A DNA stretch of 24,531 bases, taken from CAZAMP01 sp964486455. GTDB taxonomy: Bacteria; Eisenbacteria; RBG-16-71-46; CAZAMP01. Shown here in pieces: positions 1 to 7,594 of the stretch; position 1 is the stretch's first letter, and each line of letters opens with the position of its first letter. The notes beneath the pieces are model-generated. The model did not search any database. It worked only from the letters and a program-made list of their open reading frames with translations, and had not been told where the DNA came from. The position numbers were made by a program, and so were the translations under genes. The stretch covers positions 1-24,531 of the forward strand of contig CAZAMP010000058.1 in NCBI GenBank assembly GCA_964486455.1, given 5' to 3'.

Positions 1-2
1 GG

Positions 3-1373
3 CTCCACGTATTCGTCCCCCCCTACTCGATCTACACGGCGGGGTCGATGCTGAATCTGCTGTGCCTCATGCTGGCACTCTGGATCTTCTGGCGGTTCGC
101 GCGATCGAGGCTCGGGGACGGACACGCCGCTGTCTCCGCCTTGATGTTCGCGCTCTGCACACCGCTATGGGCGTGGACCGCGGCGGGCTTGGAGACGGCG
201 CCCGTACTGGCGGCTCAGATGGCCGTCTGGGTCGCCGTGGCTGCCGTCCTCGAGGACGAGTCACGCCGACGCTTCTGGACGCTCACGGGGCTCTTGGGAC
301 TCTTCATACTGCTTCGGGCCGATGGGTTCCTCATGCCGCTCATCGTACTCGCCTACCTGGTGCTCCGCGGGAGGGCACGACTCGCGATGCGCACGGCGTT
401 GGCGCTCCTTCCAGTCGTCATCGTCTACTTCGGGTGGCGACTCGTCTACTACGGCGACCTGTTGCCGAACACGTATCACACGAAGGTGACCGGCCCGCTG
501 ATCGAACGGATCGGTTATGCCCTGAACCAGCTCTACTGGGTCTCCTATCCGAACGCGCTTCTGATCTATGCCGTGATCCTGCTCTTCGCCCTGGGGGCGG
601 CGATCATCGCGTTCCGGAAGGAAGGCGGCCGATCATCCGCGCTCACCTTCGAGCTTGTATTTCCGTTTTGCCTGCTTCTCTACTGGCTCGCGATCGGCGG
701 CGACCACTTCGGCGAGCGCTTCCTCATCGTGCTCTATCCTATGGGCATCCTGGTATTCCTCGATCAGTTCGCGCGCGCGCTGCCCGCCGGTCGACTCGTG
801 CCGCTGGTGGTGGTGCTCGCGATCTTTCAGCTGAGCCCGCTCATCGGCGACATTCGATTCGACTACACGTCCAAGCGCTATGACGCGTGGGTGACGCTCG
901 GCAAGTTTCTCGGCGCTCGCTACTCGAACGAGCTTCTCGCGACGAGCGCAGCAGGGAAAATCCCATACTTCTCGCGGCTGCCATCGATTGACATGCTGGG
1001 GCTCACGGATTCCCACATCGGGAAGATCGAAACCGAGCACTTCCGGGATCCGGGACACGACAAGATCGATCCCGAGTACGTGCTCTCTCGCCAACCCGAC
1101 TTGATCGCGAGCTGGGTGTTCCCATCGCTCGACGTCGATTGTGATCTCAACCGAGAGAGCTATCTCCGTGCCGGATACCGATTGAAGTTCCTGCTCAACA
1201 CGACACGGGATCCCGGCGGGCGGCGCGTGCAGGTGGGAGGGACCGTGGCACCCCGCGGTGCAGTGATTGACGTATCGGGGATGGGTGACAACGACCGCAG
1301 ACGGCTCATCAGTCGCGGCTATGACTTCGCCGTGCTCGAACGTGTCGGAGCGACGGGCGGATCGTCGGACTAG
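3..1373 (+). CDS. GT-C type membrane glycosyltransferase (5' end outside window)
   Basis: Multi-pass inner-membrane protein, probably a polyprenyl-phosphate-sugar-dependent glycosyltransferase of the GT-C fold that acts on the outer face of the membrane. The frame is open to the window edge (it reads LHVFVPPYSIYTAGS before the first internal Met at 48), so the true start lies upstream. Visible family features are the loop YYGDLLPNTYHTKV, the later GGDHFGERFLIVLYP segment at the start of a membrane helix, and IPYFSRLPSIDMLGL in the soluble C-terminal part. These resemble AftB-like and other uncharacterised GT-C proteins. About seven or eight hydrophobic helices are visible before a roughly 150-residue C-terminal soluble domain. 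The stop codon overlaps the stop of the convergent STAS gene by two bases. The acceptor and donor cannot be told from sequence. Confidence is good for the fold class and low for the substrate. Confidence 0.72.
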   Translation, partial: LHVFVPPYSIYTAGSMLNLLCLMLALWIFWRFARSRLGDGHAAVSALMFALCTPLWAWTAAGLETAPVLAAQMAVWVAVAAVLEDESRRRFWTLTGLLGLFILLRADGFLMPLIVLAYLVLRGRARLAMRTALALLPVVIVYFGWRLVYYGDLLPNTYHTKVTGPLIERIGYALNQLYWVSYPNALLIYAVILLFALGAAIIAFRKEGGRSSALTFELVFPFCLLLYWLAIGGDHFGERFLIVLYPMGILVFLDQFARALPAGRLVPLVVVLAIFQLSPLIGDIRFDYTSKRYDAWVTLGKFLGARYSNELLATSAAGKIPYFSRLPSIDMLGLTDSHIGKIETEHFRDPGHDKIDPEYVLSRQPDLIASWVFPSLDVDCDLNRESYLRAGYRLKFLLNTTRDPGGRRVQVGGTVAPRGAVIDVSGMGDNDRRRLISRGYDFAVLERVGATGGSSD

Positions 1374-1705
1374 AAGCTCGCCAGGACGCTCTCTTCGCTG
1401 TCGTAAAGGTCGAAGACGCGATCGAGCCACGTGATCTGGAGCGCGCTACCGATTCGCTTGGGAGCCCGCAAGAGCTTGAGGTCACCCCCATGACGCCTGA
1501 GGGTGACCAACGCGCTGACGAGAATCCCGAGTCCCGTGGAGTTGGCGAGCGTCACGCCACCCAGATCGATGATCACATTCGCTTTGCCCTCGTCGATCGC
1601 GTCCTGGATCATTGTCTTGACGTCACCAGCGGTCGGACCGCCCAGGAGTTTGCCCTCCATTCGCAGCACGACGATCCGGTCCATGTCTTCCCGCGAGATC
1701 TTCAT
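1370..1705 (-). CDS. STAS-domain anti-anti-sigma factor (RsbV/SpoIIAA type)
   Basis: A 111-residue single STAS domain, the normal length for an anti-sigma-factor antagonist. In partner switching the unphosphorylated form binds an anti-sigma kinase and frees the sigma factor. The diagnostic segment is VIIDLGGVTLANSTGLGILV, with Ser56 at the usual phosphorylation site in the NSTGLG motif. The start is supported by AAGGAG six bases upstream. A consensus-like TATAAT overlapping a perfect inverted repeat lies about 130 bp upstream. No anti-sigma kinase or sigma factor adjoins it. A FHA-GAF-SpoIIE phosphatase that could act in the same pathway lies at 20319-21944, but pairing the two is inference. 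The gene converges on, and overlaps by three bases, the end of the glycosyltransferase gene. Confidence 0.9.
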   Translation of the reverse strand: MKISREDMDRIVVLRMEGKLLGGPTAGDVKTMIQDAIDEGKANVIIDLGGVTLANSTGLGILVSALVTLRRHGGDLKLLRAPKRIGSALQITWLDRVFDLYDSEESVLASF

Positions 1706-1811
1706 CGTTCACTCCTTCAAGCGTTCGCATTCGATGCGGCCACCACGGCGGCCGCTGTCGGAATCCGGGCGTGTCGCATCGGGTCGGCTCCTCACGAGTT
1801 CGAGAAACGCA

Positions 1812-1840
1812 AATGGCGCGTTTGTGTACGCGCCATTATA
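1812..1840 (-). promoter_or_regulatory. TATAAT box overlapping a perfect 9-bp inverted repeat
   Basis: The arms AATGGCGCG (1812-1820) and CGCGCCATT (1829-1837) are exact inverted repeats with an 8-base loop. On the minus strand a TATAAT hexamer (plus-strand 1835-1840) overlaps the upstream arm. The best -35 candidate, TTGGAG, is 20 bp away, which is long. The element sits 62 bp past the lipoprotein stop and 107 bp before the STAS start. It may therefore be a promoter with an operator for the STAS gene, or a terminator-like hairpin for the lipoprotein gene. The T-tract after the hairpin is weak. Confidence 0.4.
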
Positions 1841-1899
1841 CCCGCAACACCTCTGTTATGCTCCAACGCTAGAAGAGCCCGGCCTCGACGCAGGATTGA

Positions 1900-2781
1900 C
1901 TATTCGACCCAGACGATGTCGTTGTCGAACTTCATCGTCATCGGGATTTCCATCGCCTGCGCGCCGCTCGTCGTGATCTTGACGGTTGCGGTGCCGTCCG
2001 AGGCCACGTTGACGAGTCGTCCTTCACGATAAGCGAAATACCACGTATCCGCCCCCTGGTACGTGCCGTCAAAGGCGACCTGGATGCCTTGCTTTTCCCC
2101 CGAGCCGCTGATCACTCCGCCGACGGAGGCCGTGATCACGGCGCAATCGAGGCCGGCCATCGTCTCGAATCCGGTGAGCGTGTTGACCTTCTCGAAAAGG
2201 AAGCTCATGTCCGTTCCGCCCCCGGCGACGATGAGCGTGTCCATTGTCATCCAAGACACACCGACATCAGCCACCTCCTCCGGCAGGTTTGGAAACAGCA
2301 ACGCGAAATCCGAGGCGATCGTGGAGCGCTCGCCGGCGCCCATCTCATACGAGATGGTGTCCGCACCGGTGAGCTCGATCTCATGACCGAATGGAGAGAG
2401 AAGAAGCCCGAATCGCTTTCCCAGCAGATCGTCGACGTCCGGGGTGAGGTTCATCATTGGGGACTCGATCGCGACCGAAAACGAATCGAGGGTGGCGAGA
2501 AAGCTGAGATTGCCGTCCCTGTTCTCTTGATACGCCAAGGTGAATTCGCACGACCTATCGACCGTGGTCGTGATCGACTGTCCCATGACCTCCATCTCTT
2601 GCTTCATCACTTTTGACATCGCATACCGCATCGCTCCGCTCTCCGGAGGCGCGTAGCGGAGCAGGAGACCTGTGACCAGCTCATTGGTCGGCGGCTTCTT
2701 CGCACAACCGGCGAAGAGCACCAGCGTCAACGTGGCAAGCGCGGCAACCCAGTGGGCATATCGTGACTGATGATGAAGCAT
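1900..2781 (-). CDS. Exported lipoprotein of unknown function (possibly DUF6263-like)
   Basis: A 293-residue predicted lipoprotein. The signal peptide MLHHQSRYAHWVAALATLTL leads into LFAGC with the lipidation Cys at residue 26. The start at 2781 is preferred over an upstream in-frame Met because GGGAGG lies just before it and the signal peptide then starts correctly. The mature part has no catalytic motif I recognise. It is rich in beta-strand patterns and ends with a region (GADTWYFAYREGRLV, then GTATVKI and MEIPMTMKFDNDIVW) that reads like the paired strands of DUF6263-type envelope proteins. That resemblance is from memory and weak. It lies downstream of the propeller gene with a 119-bp gap and may share its transcript. 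It lacks both of the C-terminal tails seen on other exported proteins here. Confidence 0.7.
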   Translation of the reverse strand: MLHHQSRYAHWVAALATLTLVLFAGCAKKPPTNELVTGLLLRYAPPESGAMRYAMSKVMKQEMEVMGQSITTTVDRSCEFTLAYQENRDGNLSFLATLDSFSVAIESPMMNLTPDVDDLLGKRFGLLLSPFGHEIELTGADTISYEMGAGERSTIASDFALLFPNLPEEVADVGVSWMTMDTLIVAGGGTDMSFLFEKVNTLTGFETMAGLDCAVITASVGGVISGSGEKQGIQVAFDGTYQGADTWYFAYREGRLVNVASDGTATVKITTSGAQAMEIPMTMKFDNDIVWVE

Positions 2782-2900
2782 ACCGACCTCCCTTTCCCTG
2801 TCCGCCCGCGGGCGATTGAAACCACCCGTCGCTTCCTCTACGGAACGAACACACTCTTGGGGCAAACGGCGTCGAAGTCAATTGAACGCGAGGTTGGTCC

Positions 2901-4079
2901 CTACGGCAGGCGAATGAGGCGGCCGGTGCGACGCTCGTCGCCGACCCGGAGATCGTAGAAGAAGGTCCCCGCGGGCACGGCGCGCCCGCTTCCGTCGCTG
3001 CCGTCCCATCTAGCGGTATGGATCCCCGCCGGGATCGTCGAGCTCAGGAGTCGTCTCACCAATCGTCCGCCGGTGTCATAGACGAACAGCGTGACCGGGA
3101 GGTCGGCATTGAGCTCGAAAAAGACCTCGGTCGAAGCGGTGAACGGCTGGGGAATCACGCGGACCAATCGCACGGACGACACCAGGCGTTCCGTCGGCTG
3201 ATCGGCGGGGACGTCCACCGACCCGCCCGGCAGGAACGCGAACGCGCGCGGTGCGTCGAGGCTTCCGCCCGTGATACTCGTCTCGTACTGCTCGTCCGGT
3301 GTGAAGACGACGACCGCGTCGGAGAAGAACTGAGATATGTAGATCAGGCCTTCATCATCGAAAGCGATGCTCTGCGGACTCGCGAACTCCTCGTGCTCGA
3401 TGACGCCGAGGACTCCACCTTCGCGACCATACTTGACGACGTTATTCGAACCGCTCCCCGCAACGTAGACGGCTCCTGTGGGACTCAGGGCAAGTCCGGT
3501 TGGGTGATCGAGTCCCCCTCCGCCGATCGCGTACATGAATCCGCCGCTCGAGTTGTACTTCCGCACGTCATCGGTGTTGACACTCGTGACGTAGATGTCT
3601 CCCGCGAGATCGACGGCGACACCGTTGGGCCAGCTCAATCCACCGCCTTCGACGAAGCCGATGATCTCGTCGTCGGCATTGAATACGAAGACCTTGTTGC
3701 TATTGGCCCCGCACACGTAGAGAACGCCGTCGGGCCCGTGGGCCATACCCGCCGGCCCGTCAAGGCCGGGGCCCGTGAAGCTCCGCCGAAACGACTGGTC
3801 CGGACCAAAGACCAGGATCTCGTCGGTATCCTGGCTCGCGACATACACCTCGCCGATCGCGGAGACGACCAGTCCGCGGGGTCGTTGCAGCCCTCCACCC
3901 GTGAAGTCCCCCAGGTACCCGCCGTCGGCGCCGAAGACGCAGACGCGATCGTTCTCGTAGCTCGAAACGTAGAGATCCCCCGTCTCCGCGGGTGGGAGAG
4001 GGTAGTAGGCGACGGCCGGTGTGGACAGCACGACGCAGATCGCGGTAGCGAATAGGCATTTGGATAAGTCGATGCGCAT
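2901..4079 (-). CDS. Secreted six-bladed NHL-type beta-propeller with FlgD-like C-terminal domain
   Basis: A 392-residue secreted protein. Residues 1-24 are a signal peptide ending in STPAVA. Six repeats of about 42 residues follow (roughly 30-300). Each has a strand such as GDLYVSS, EVYVASQ, VLYVCGA, DIYVTSV, AVYVAGS or LIYISQF, then VFVF-like and GGGL-x-x-P-x-G segments, which matches NHL/SMP-30-like propellers of six blades. The last 85 residues form a FlgD-like/T9SS-type beta domain (IPQPF, VYDTGGRLVRRL, GIHTARWDGSDGSG, AGTFFYDLRVGD, TGRLIRLP). Such domains occur at the C-terminus of exported proteins. The start at 4079 is chosen because the longer frame would bury the signal peptide. It is divergent from the DUF1800 gene. 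The ligand is unknown and a structural or binding role is more likely than catalysis. Confidence 0.85.
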   Translation of the reverse strand: MRIDLSKCLFATAICVVLSTPAVAYYPLPPAETGDLYVSSYENDRVCVFGADGGYLGDFTGGGLQRPRGLVVSAIGEVYVASQDTDEILVFGPDQSFRRSFTGPGLDGPAGMAHGPDGVLYVCGANSNKVFVFNADDEIIGFVEGGGLSWPNGVAVDLAGDIYVTSVNTDDVRKYNSSGGFMYAIGGGGLDHPTGLALSPTGAVYVAGSGSNNVVKYGREGGVLGVIEHEEFASPQSIAFDDEGLIYISQFFSDAVVVFTPDEQYETSITGGSLDAPRAFAFLPGGSVDVPADQPTERLVSSVRLVRVIPQPFTASTEVFFELNADLPVTLFVYDTGGRLVRRLLSSTIPAGIHTARWDGSDGSGRAVPAGTFFYDLRVGDERRTGRLIRLP

Positions 4080-4129
4080 CGTTGGGAATCGTAACGTACT
4101 CCGCGCGCTTCCGGCAACCCCGAGCTCAA

Positions 4130-4157
4130 TTGACGACTGCATATGTATGATTATCAA
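4130..4157 (+). promoter_or_regulatory. Candidate sigma70 promoter for the DUF1800-DUF1501 operon
   Basis: TTGACG (4130-4135) and TATCAA (4152-4157) are separated by 16 bp in an AT-rich island between divergent genes. A second candidate is an extended -10, TGCTACAAT, at 4186-4194. Either would place transcription start within about 80 bp of the ATG at 4241. Only one of these is likely to be used, and the assignment is by eye. Confidence 0.4.
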
Positions 4158-4240
4158 CTAATTGCGAGTGCCAACGCGAGCACCGTGCTACAATGCGGAT
4201 CTGGATCCTCTATTCCGTTATTTCGACCGTGGAGGCCGCC

Positions 4241-5989
4241 ATGCTGCAACGCAACCGACCGGGTTGTCTGTGGATGGTCTGCTGCCTGGCCCTCCTCCTG
4301 GCGAGCATCACCCAGGTTCCCGCCCAAGCGCTCGCCCAGGAGATCCTCAGTGGTGCGGACCCACGCATCGCCCAGCTGACCCGGCTGCTGGAACGGGCAA
4401 GGAGCAACCCAGACCCTATCTCCGCCTACGCGGAAGAGGCGGGTGTCGTCTTCGGCATTCGCCCCGAGACCGCGTCCGACTCATCAACTCCATCGCTCAA
4501 GGGTCGACCGACTCCCGCGGAGCGTGGTTCCGCCAGGCGTGGAAACGTTCGTTCGGACTGGACACCCTACGACGGTCCGTTCGGAGTCTACGAAGCCGCG
4601 CATCTCTTGCACCGCGGCGTGATCGGGCCGCGCTACAGCGAGATGGCGGACGCCGCGGCGACGGGGCTCGGCGCGACCATCGCCGATCTTCTTTCTCCGT
4701 CACCGCCACCCACGCCGCCCGGGCCGTGGGCGCTCGAGCCGCTTCCGGACATCGGCGATTTCACGCCTGAGCAAATCGATTCGCTTGTCGCCCTGTACGC
4801 GGAGCGAATGGAGATTCTGCGGCTTTGGTGGGGCGACGTCATTGTCGAAGCCACAGACGGTCCGGAAATCCGAGAGAGCATGGTGCTCTTCTGGCACGAC
4901 CATTTCGCGACCGGCGGTTCCGGCGTGATCTTGCCGCAATCCATGTACCTACAGAACACATTGTTGCGACAGCACGCGCTCGGGAGCTTTCGGGATCTGG
5001 TCCGGGGAATCTACAAAGACCCGGCGATGCTCCTCTGGCTCAACGGCAACCAGAACGTCGCGGGAAATCTCAACGAGAACTTCGCTCGCGAGCTGCTGGA
5101 ACTCTTCACGCTCGGCCTCGATCAATACACTCAGGACGACATCGTCGCGGCCGCGAAGTCATTCACCGGATGGCTCACGTACGACGGCGTGACGAGCGAC
5201 TTCTATCCGGAATATCACGACACGACGGAGAAGACGTTTCTCGGGCACACCGGAAACTGGGACGGCGATGACATCGTCGACTTCATCTTCGAAGAGGACG
5301 AGGTCGCCCGCTTCATCTGCAGAAAGCTCTACCGCTGGTATATCGATGAATACCCGGACGAGCCGCTCATCGAAGATCTCGCCCAGACGTTTCGCGCGAA
5401 CAACTACAGAATCACGCCCGTGCTCGATCGAATGCTCCGCAGCTCGCTCTTCTTCGACGAGAACTATCGAGGAGCGATCATCAGCGACGGCATCGATCGA
5501 AGCCTCGGCGCCATGCGCAGCCTGCACATCGAGGATGTCGTGCTGATGGACAGCATGGGAGAGGGCGCGGGCCTTTGGGCCTACTACGGTATGTTCCTCT
5601 TCGGGCAGATCCTGTTCGAACCTCCGAACGTCGCCGGCTGGCCCGGATACCGGACCTGGATCAACGCCACGACTCTTCCATACCGAAAGCTTCTGGACGT
5701 CGGCATCGTCGACGGGAACGTCAACGGCTACGACATCGCCATGCAGCTCGATGCGATCGCCTGGGCAAACACGCTCTCGGACCCGAACGACGCGTACCAG
5801 CTCATCGATGATGTCGCGCTGACCTTCTTCGGAATGACGCCCACGGAACTTGTCAGGCAACGGATGCTCGACGAACTGCTTCAAGGCAGTGAACCCTGGG
5901 AGTGGTCGCTCAGCGATCCCGATGCGGAATCCCGCGTTCAGGGGCTTGTTCGCCTGGCGATGCGTCTGCCGGACTTTCAGCTTAAGTGA
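4241..5989 (+). CDS. DUF1800 family secreted protein
   Basis: A 582-residue exported protein of the DUF1800 family, whose biochemical role is not established. The ATG at 4241 follows GGAGG by five bases and begins a Sec signal peptide ending near VPAQALAQ. An earlier in-frame ATG at 4193 lacks these. Family landmarks in order are MVLFWHDHF (about residue 214), DPAMLLWLNG (260), LNENFARELLELFTLG (277), the downstream AAKSFTGW, and the C-terminal EPPNVAGWPGY. A proline-rich stretch near residues 150-165 is probably a linker. The next gene, DUF1501, starts nine bases after the stop. This pairing recurs in Planctomycetes, Proteobacteria and other groups and suggests that the two products act together in the envelope. 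This protein has no FlgD-like or W-G tail, whereas its partner does have a FlgD-like tail. Confidence 0.92.
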   Translation: MLQRNRPGCLWMVCCLALLLASITQVPAQALAQEILSGADPRIAQLTRLLERARSNPDPISAYAEEAGVVFGIRPETASDSSTPSLKGRPTPAERGSARRGNVRSDWTPYDGPFGVYEAAHLLHRGVIGPRYSEMADAAATGLGATIADLLSPSPPPTPPGPWALEPLPDIGDFTPEQIDSLVALYAERMEILRLWWGDVIVEATDGPEIRESMVLFWHDHFATGGSGVILPQSMYLQNTLLRQHALGSFRDLVRGIYKDPAMLLWLNGNQNVAGNLNENFARELLELFTLGLDQYTQDDIVAAAKSFTGWLTYDGVTSDFYPEYHDTTEKTFLGHTGNWDGDDIVDFIFEEDEVARFICRKLYRWYIDEYPDEPLIEDLAQTFRANNYRITPVLDRMLRSSLFFDENYRGAIISDGIDRSLGAMRSLHIEDVVLMDSMGEGAGLWAYYGMFLFGQILFEPPNVAGWPGYRTWINATTLPYRKLLDVGIVDGNVNGYDIAMQLDAIAWANTLSDPNDAYQLIDDVALTFFGMTPTELVRQRMLDELLQGSEPWEWSLSDPDAESRVQGLVRLAMRLPDFQLK

Positions 5990-5998
5990 GGTTCTCCA

Positions 5999-7582
5999 AT
6001 GGATAGACGTCTATTCTTAGAACGCACAATGAAGCTGCTGGCGGCCGGGCTACTTCTTCCCTCGTACCGGCGCGCCGGCGCATTCACGAATGACGGGATC
6101 GATCCCGGATCGATGTCGCTGCTTCGCGGCACGACCGAGGATACCGTCCTCGATGGACGAATCCTCGTGATCGTCAATCAGAGCGGCGGAAACGACGGCC
6201 TGAACACCGTGGTTCCCATCACCAATCAAACCTACTACGAGGTCCGCGATACGATCGCCATCCCGCCCGAAAACACCGTGCAGATCGACGCGGACACGGG
6301 CCTGCACCCGGGGCTCCAGCCGCTCTTCGACTACTGGGACAACGGCCGCCTGGCGATCATCCAGGGGGTCTCCTACCCGAACCCGAATCTCTCGCATTTC
6401 CGCGCGACCGACATCTGGTTCAGCGGATCCTCGAGCGACCAGGTGATATCGACGGGCTGGTTGGCGCGCTACATCGAAGCCGTCTTCCCGGAGTTCCCGG
6501 GCACACTGCCCGATGCGCCCTACGGGATTCAACAGTCGTTCTCGCACCCGATCCCGCTACAAGGGGATCGCGGCGTGATCGGTGTCGTCATCAGCAACCC
6601 GGACACGTTCTACCAGCTGGTCAGCCAGCAGTACACCGGTGAGTGGAACGATGAGCTTCCCGACACGCGTGGGGGCGAAGAGCTCGGCTATGTTCGGGGT
6701 GTCGACGTGGAGAGCTTCGAGTACGCCGCGGCGATCCAGGCGGCCGCCGAAGCCGGCACGAACACGGAAGAGTATCCGCAGACCACGCTCGGCATTCAGC
6801 TCGAGATCGTCGCGCGCTTGATCTCCGGAAACCTCGACACGCCCATATTCCTCACCTCGGAGTTCGGCTTCGATACGCACACCAACCAGCTTGGGGCGCA
6901 CAACGGGTTGATGCAGAGCGTCGGGTACTCGTTGGATGCGTTCATGAGAGACCTGGACACGCAGGGCCTGAGCGATCGTGTGCTTGTGGTGACGACATCC
7001 GAGTTCGGTCGCCGCGTCGAAGAAAACGGCGGGTTCGGAACCGACCACGGCACGGCCGCACCGATCTTTGCCATGGGAGCGGGCGTGATCGGCGGCATGT
7101 TCGGAACGAACCCCGATCTCGACAACCTCGACCCGAACGGCAATCTGCTGATGCAGAACGACTATCGAAGCGTCTACTCGACGATCCTTCAGGGACACTT
7201 CGGGAGCACGGAAACGATGGTGAGCGAGGTCCTGATGGGGGATTTCGACACGATCGACTTCCTCACGGGTGTGGTCGGCGTCGGAAACGATCCCGATCGC
7301 CTACCGGCGCGGAACCGGCTGCACGCCGCGTTTCCGAATCCCCTGTCGCTGTCGAGGTCGGGGCGCGCGCGTCTGATGTTCGACCTGGCGCGGCCGGGGC
7401 GTGTCACACTGGAAGCGTTCGACGTCGGTGGACGCCGCGTCGTGGGCACGGACCTGGGTCGACTGCCGGCCGGTCGTCACCGCGTGCCGTGGCAGATGGG
7501 GGATCTGGCGCCCGGCGTCTACCTCTATCGCGTGTCGACACGCGGCTGGCGGGAGACCGGGAAGCTCCAGATATTACCGTAG
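5999..7582 (+). CDS. DUF1501 family protein with FlgD-like C-terminal domain
   Basis: A 527-residue exported protein. The N-terminus MDRRLFLERTMKLLAAGLLL has a twin-Arg followed by a hydrophobic stretch, which suggests Tat export, typical for DUF1501. The domain belongs to the alkaline-phosphatase-like clan. Visible landmarks are QSGGNDGLNTVVP (about 61-73), LHPGLQPLFDYWDNGRLAII, NLSHFRATDIWFSG, FGFDTHTNQLG, and TSEFGRRVEENGGFGTDHG with the likely metal-binding Asp-His pair. Residues from about 440 on form a FlgD-like beta domain (FPNPL, EAFDVGGRRV, GVYLYRVSTRG, GKLQILP). Start and spacing (nine bases after DUF1800) fit one operon. Enzyme activity has not been shown for the family. The protein converges with the sulfatase-fold gene, leaving a 12-bp gap. 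Confidence 0.92.
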   Translation: MDRRLFLERTMKLLAAGLLLPSYRRAGAFTNDGIDPGSMSLLRGTTEDTVLDGRILVIVNQSGGNDGLNTVVPITNQTYYEVRDTIAIPPENTVQIDADTGLHPGLQPLFDYWDNGRLAIIQGVSYPNPNLSHFRATDIWFSGSSSDQVISTGWLARYIEAVFPEFPGTLPDAPYGIQQSFSHPIPLQGDRGVIGVVISNPDTFYQLVSQQYTGEWNDELPDTRGGEELGYVRGVDVESFEYAAAIQAAAEAGTNTEEYPQTTLGIQLEIVARLISGNLDTPIFLTSEFGFDTHTNQLGAHNGLMQSVGYSLDAFMRDLDTQGLSDRVLVVTTSEFGRRVEENGGFGTDHGTAAPIFAMGAGVIGGMFGTNPDLDNLDPNGNLLMQNDYRSVYSTILQGHFGSTETMVSEVLMGDFDTIDFLTGVVGVGNDPDRLPARNRLHAAFPNPLSLSRSGRARLMFDLARPGRVTLEAFDVGGRRVVGTDLGRLPAGRHRVPWQMGDLAPGVYLYRVSTRGWRETGKLQILP

Positions 7583-7594
7583 GCAAAACGCGAG

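Noticed and set aside
633..1430. Minus-strand open frame of 265 codons opposite the glycosyltransferase
   Set aside because: No domain and Arg-rich; the plus-strand membrane protein has clear family motifs.
2803..2814. Perfect palindrome CGCCCGCGGGCG near the lipoprotein start
   Set aside because: All-GC palindromes of this length arise easily in this base composition and it has no loop or adjacent promoter.
3018..4055. Plus-strand open frame of 345 codons opposite the propeller gene
   Set aside because: The propeller repeats, signal peptide and FlgD-like tail on the minus strand explain this region.
4193..4240. Upstream ATG for the DUF1800 gene
   Set aside because: No ribosome binding site and it places extra residues before a normal signal peptide; the ATG at 4241 follows GGAGG.
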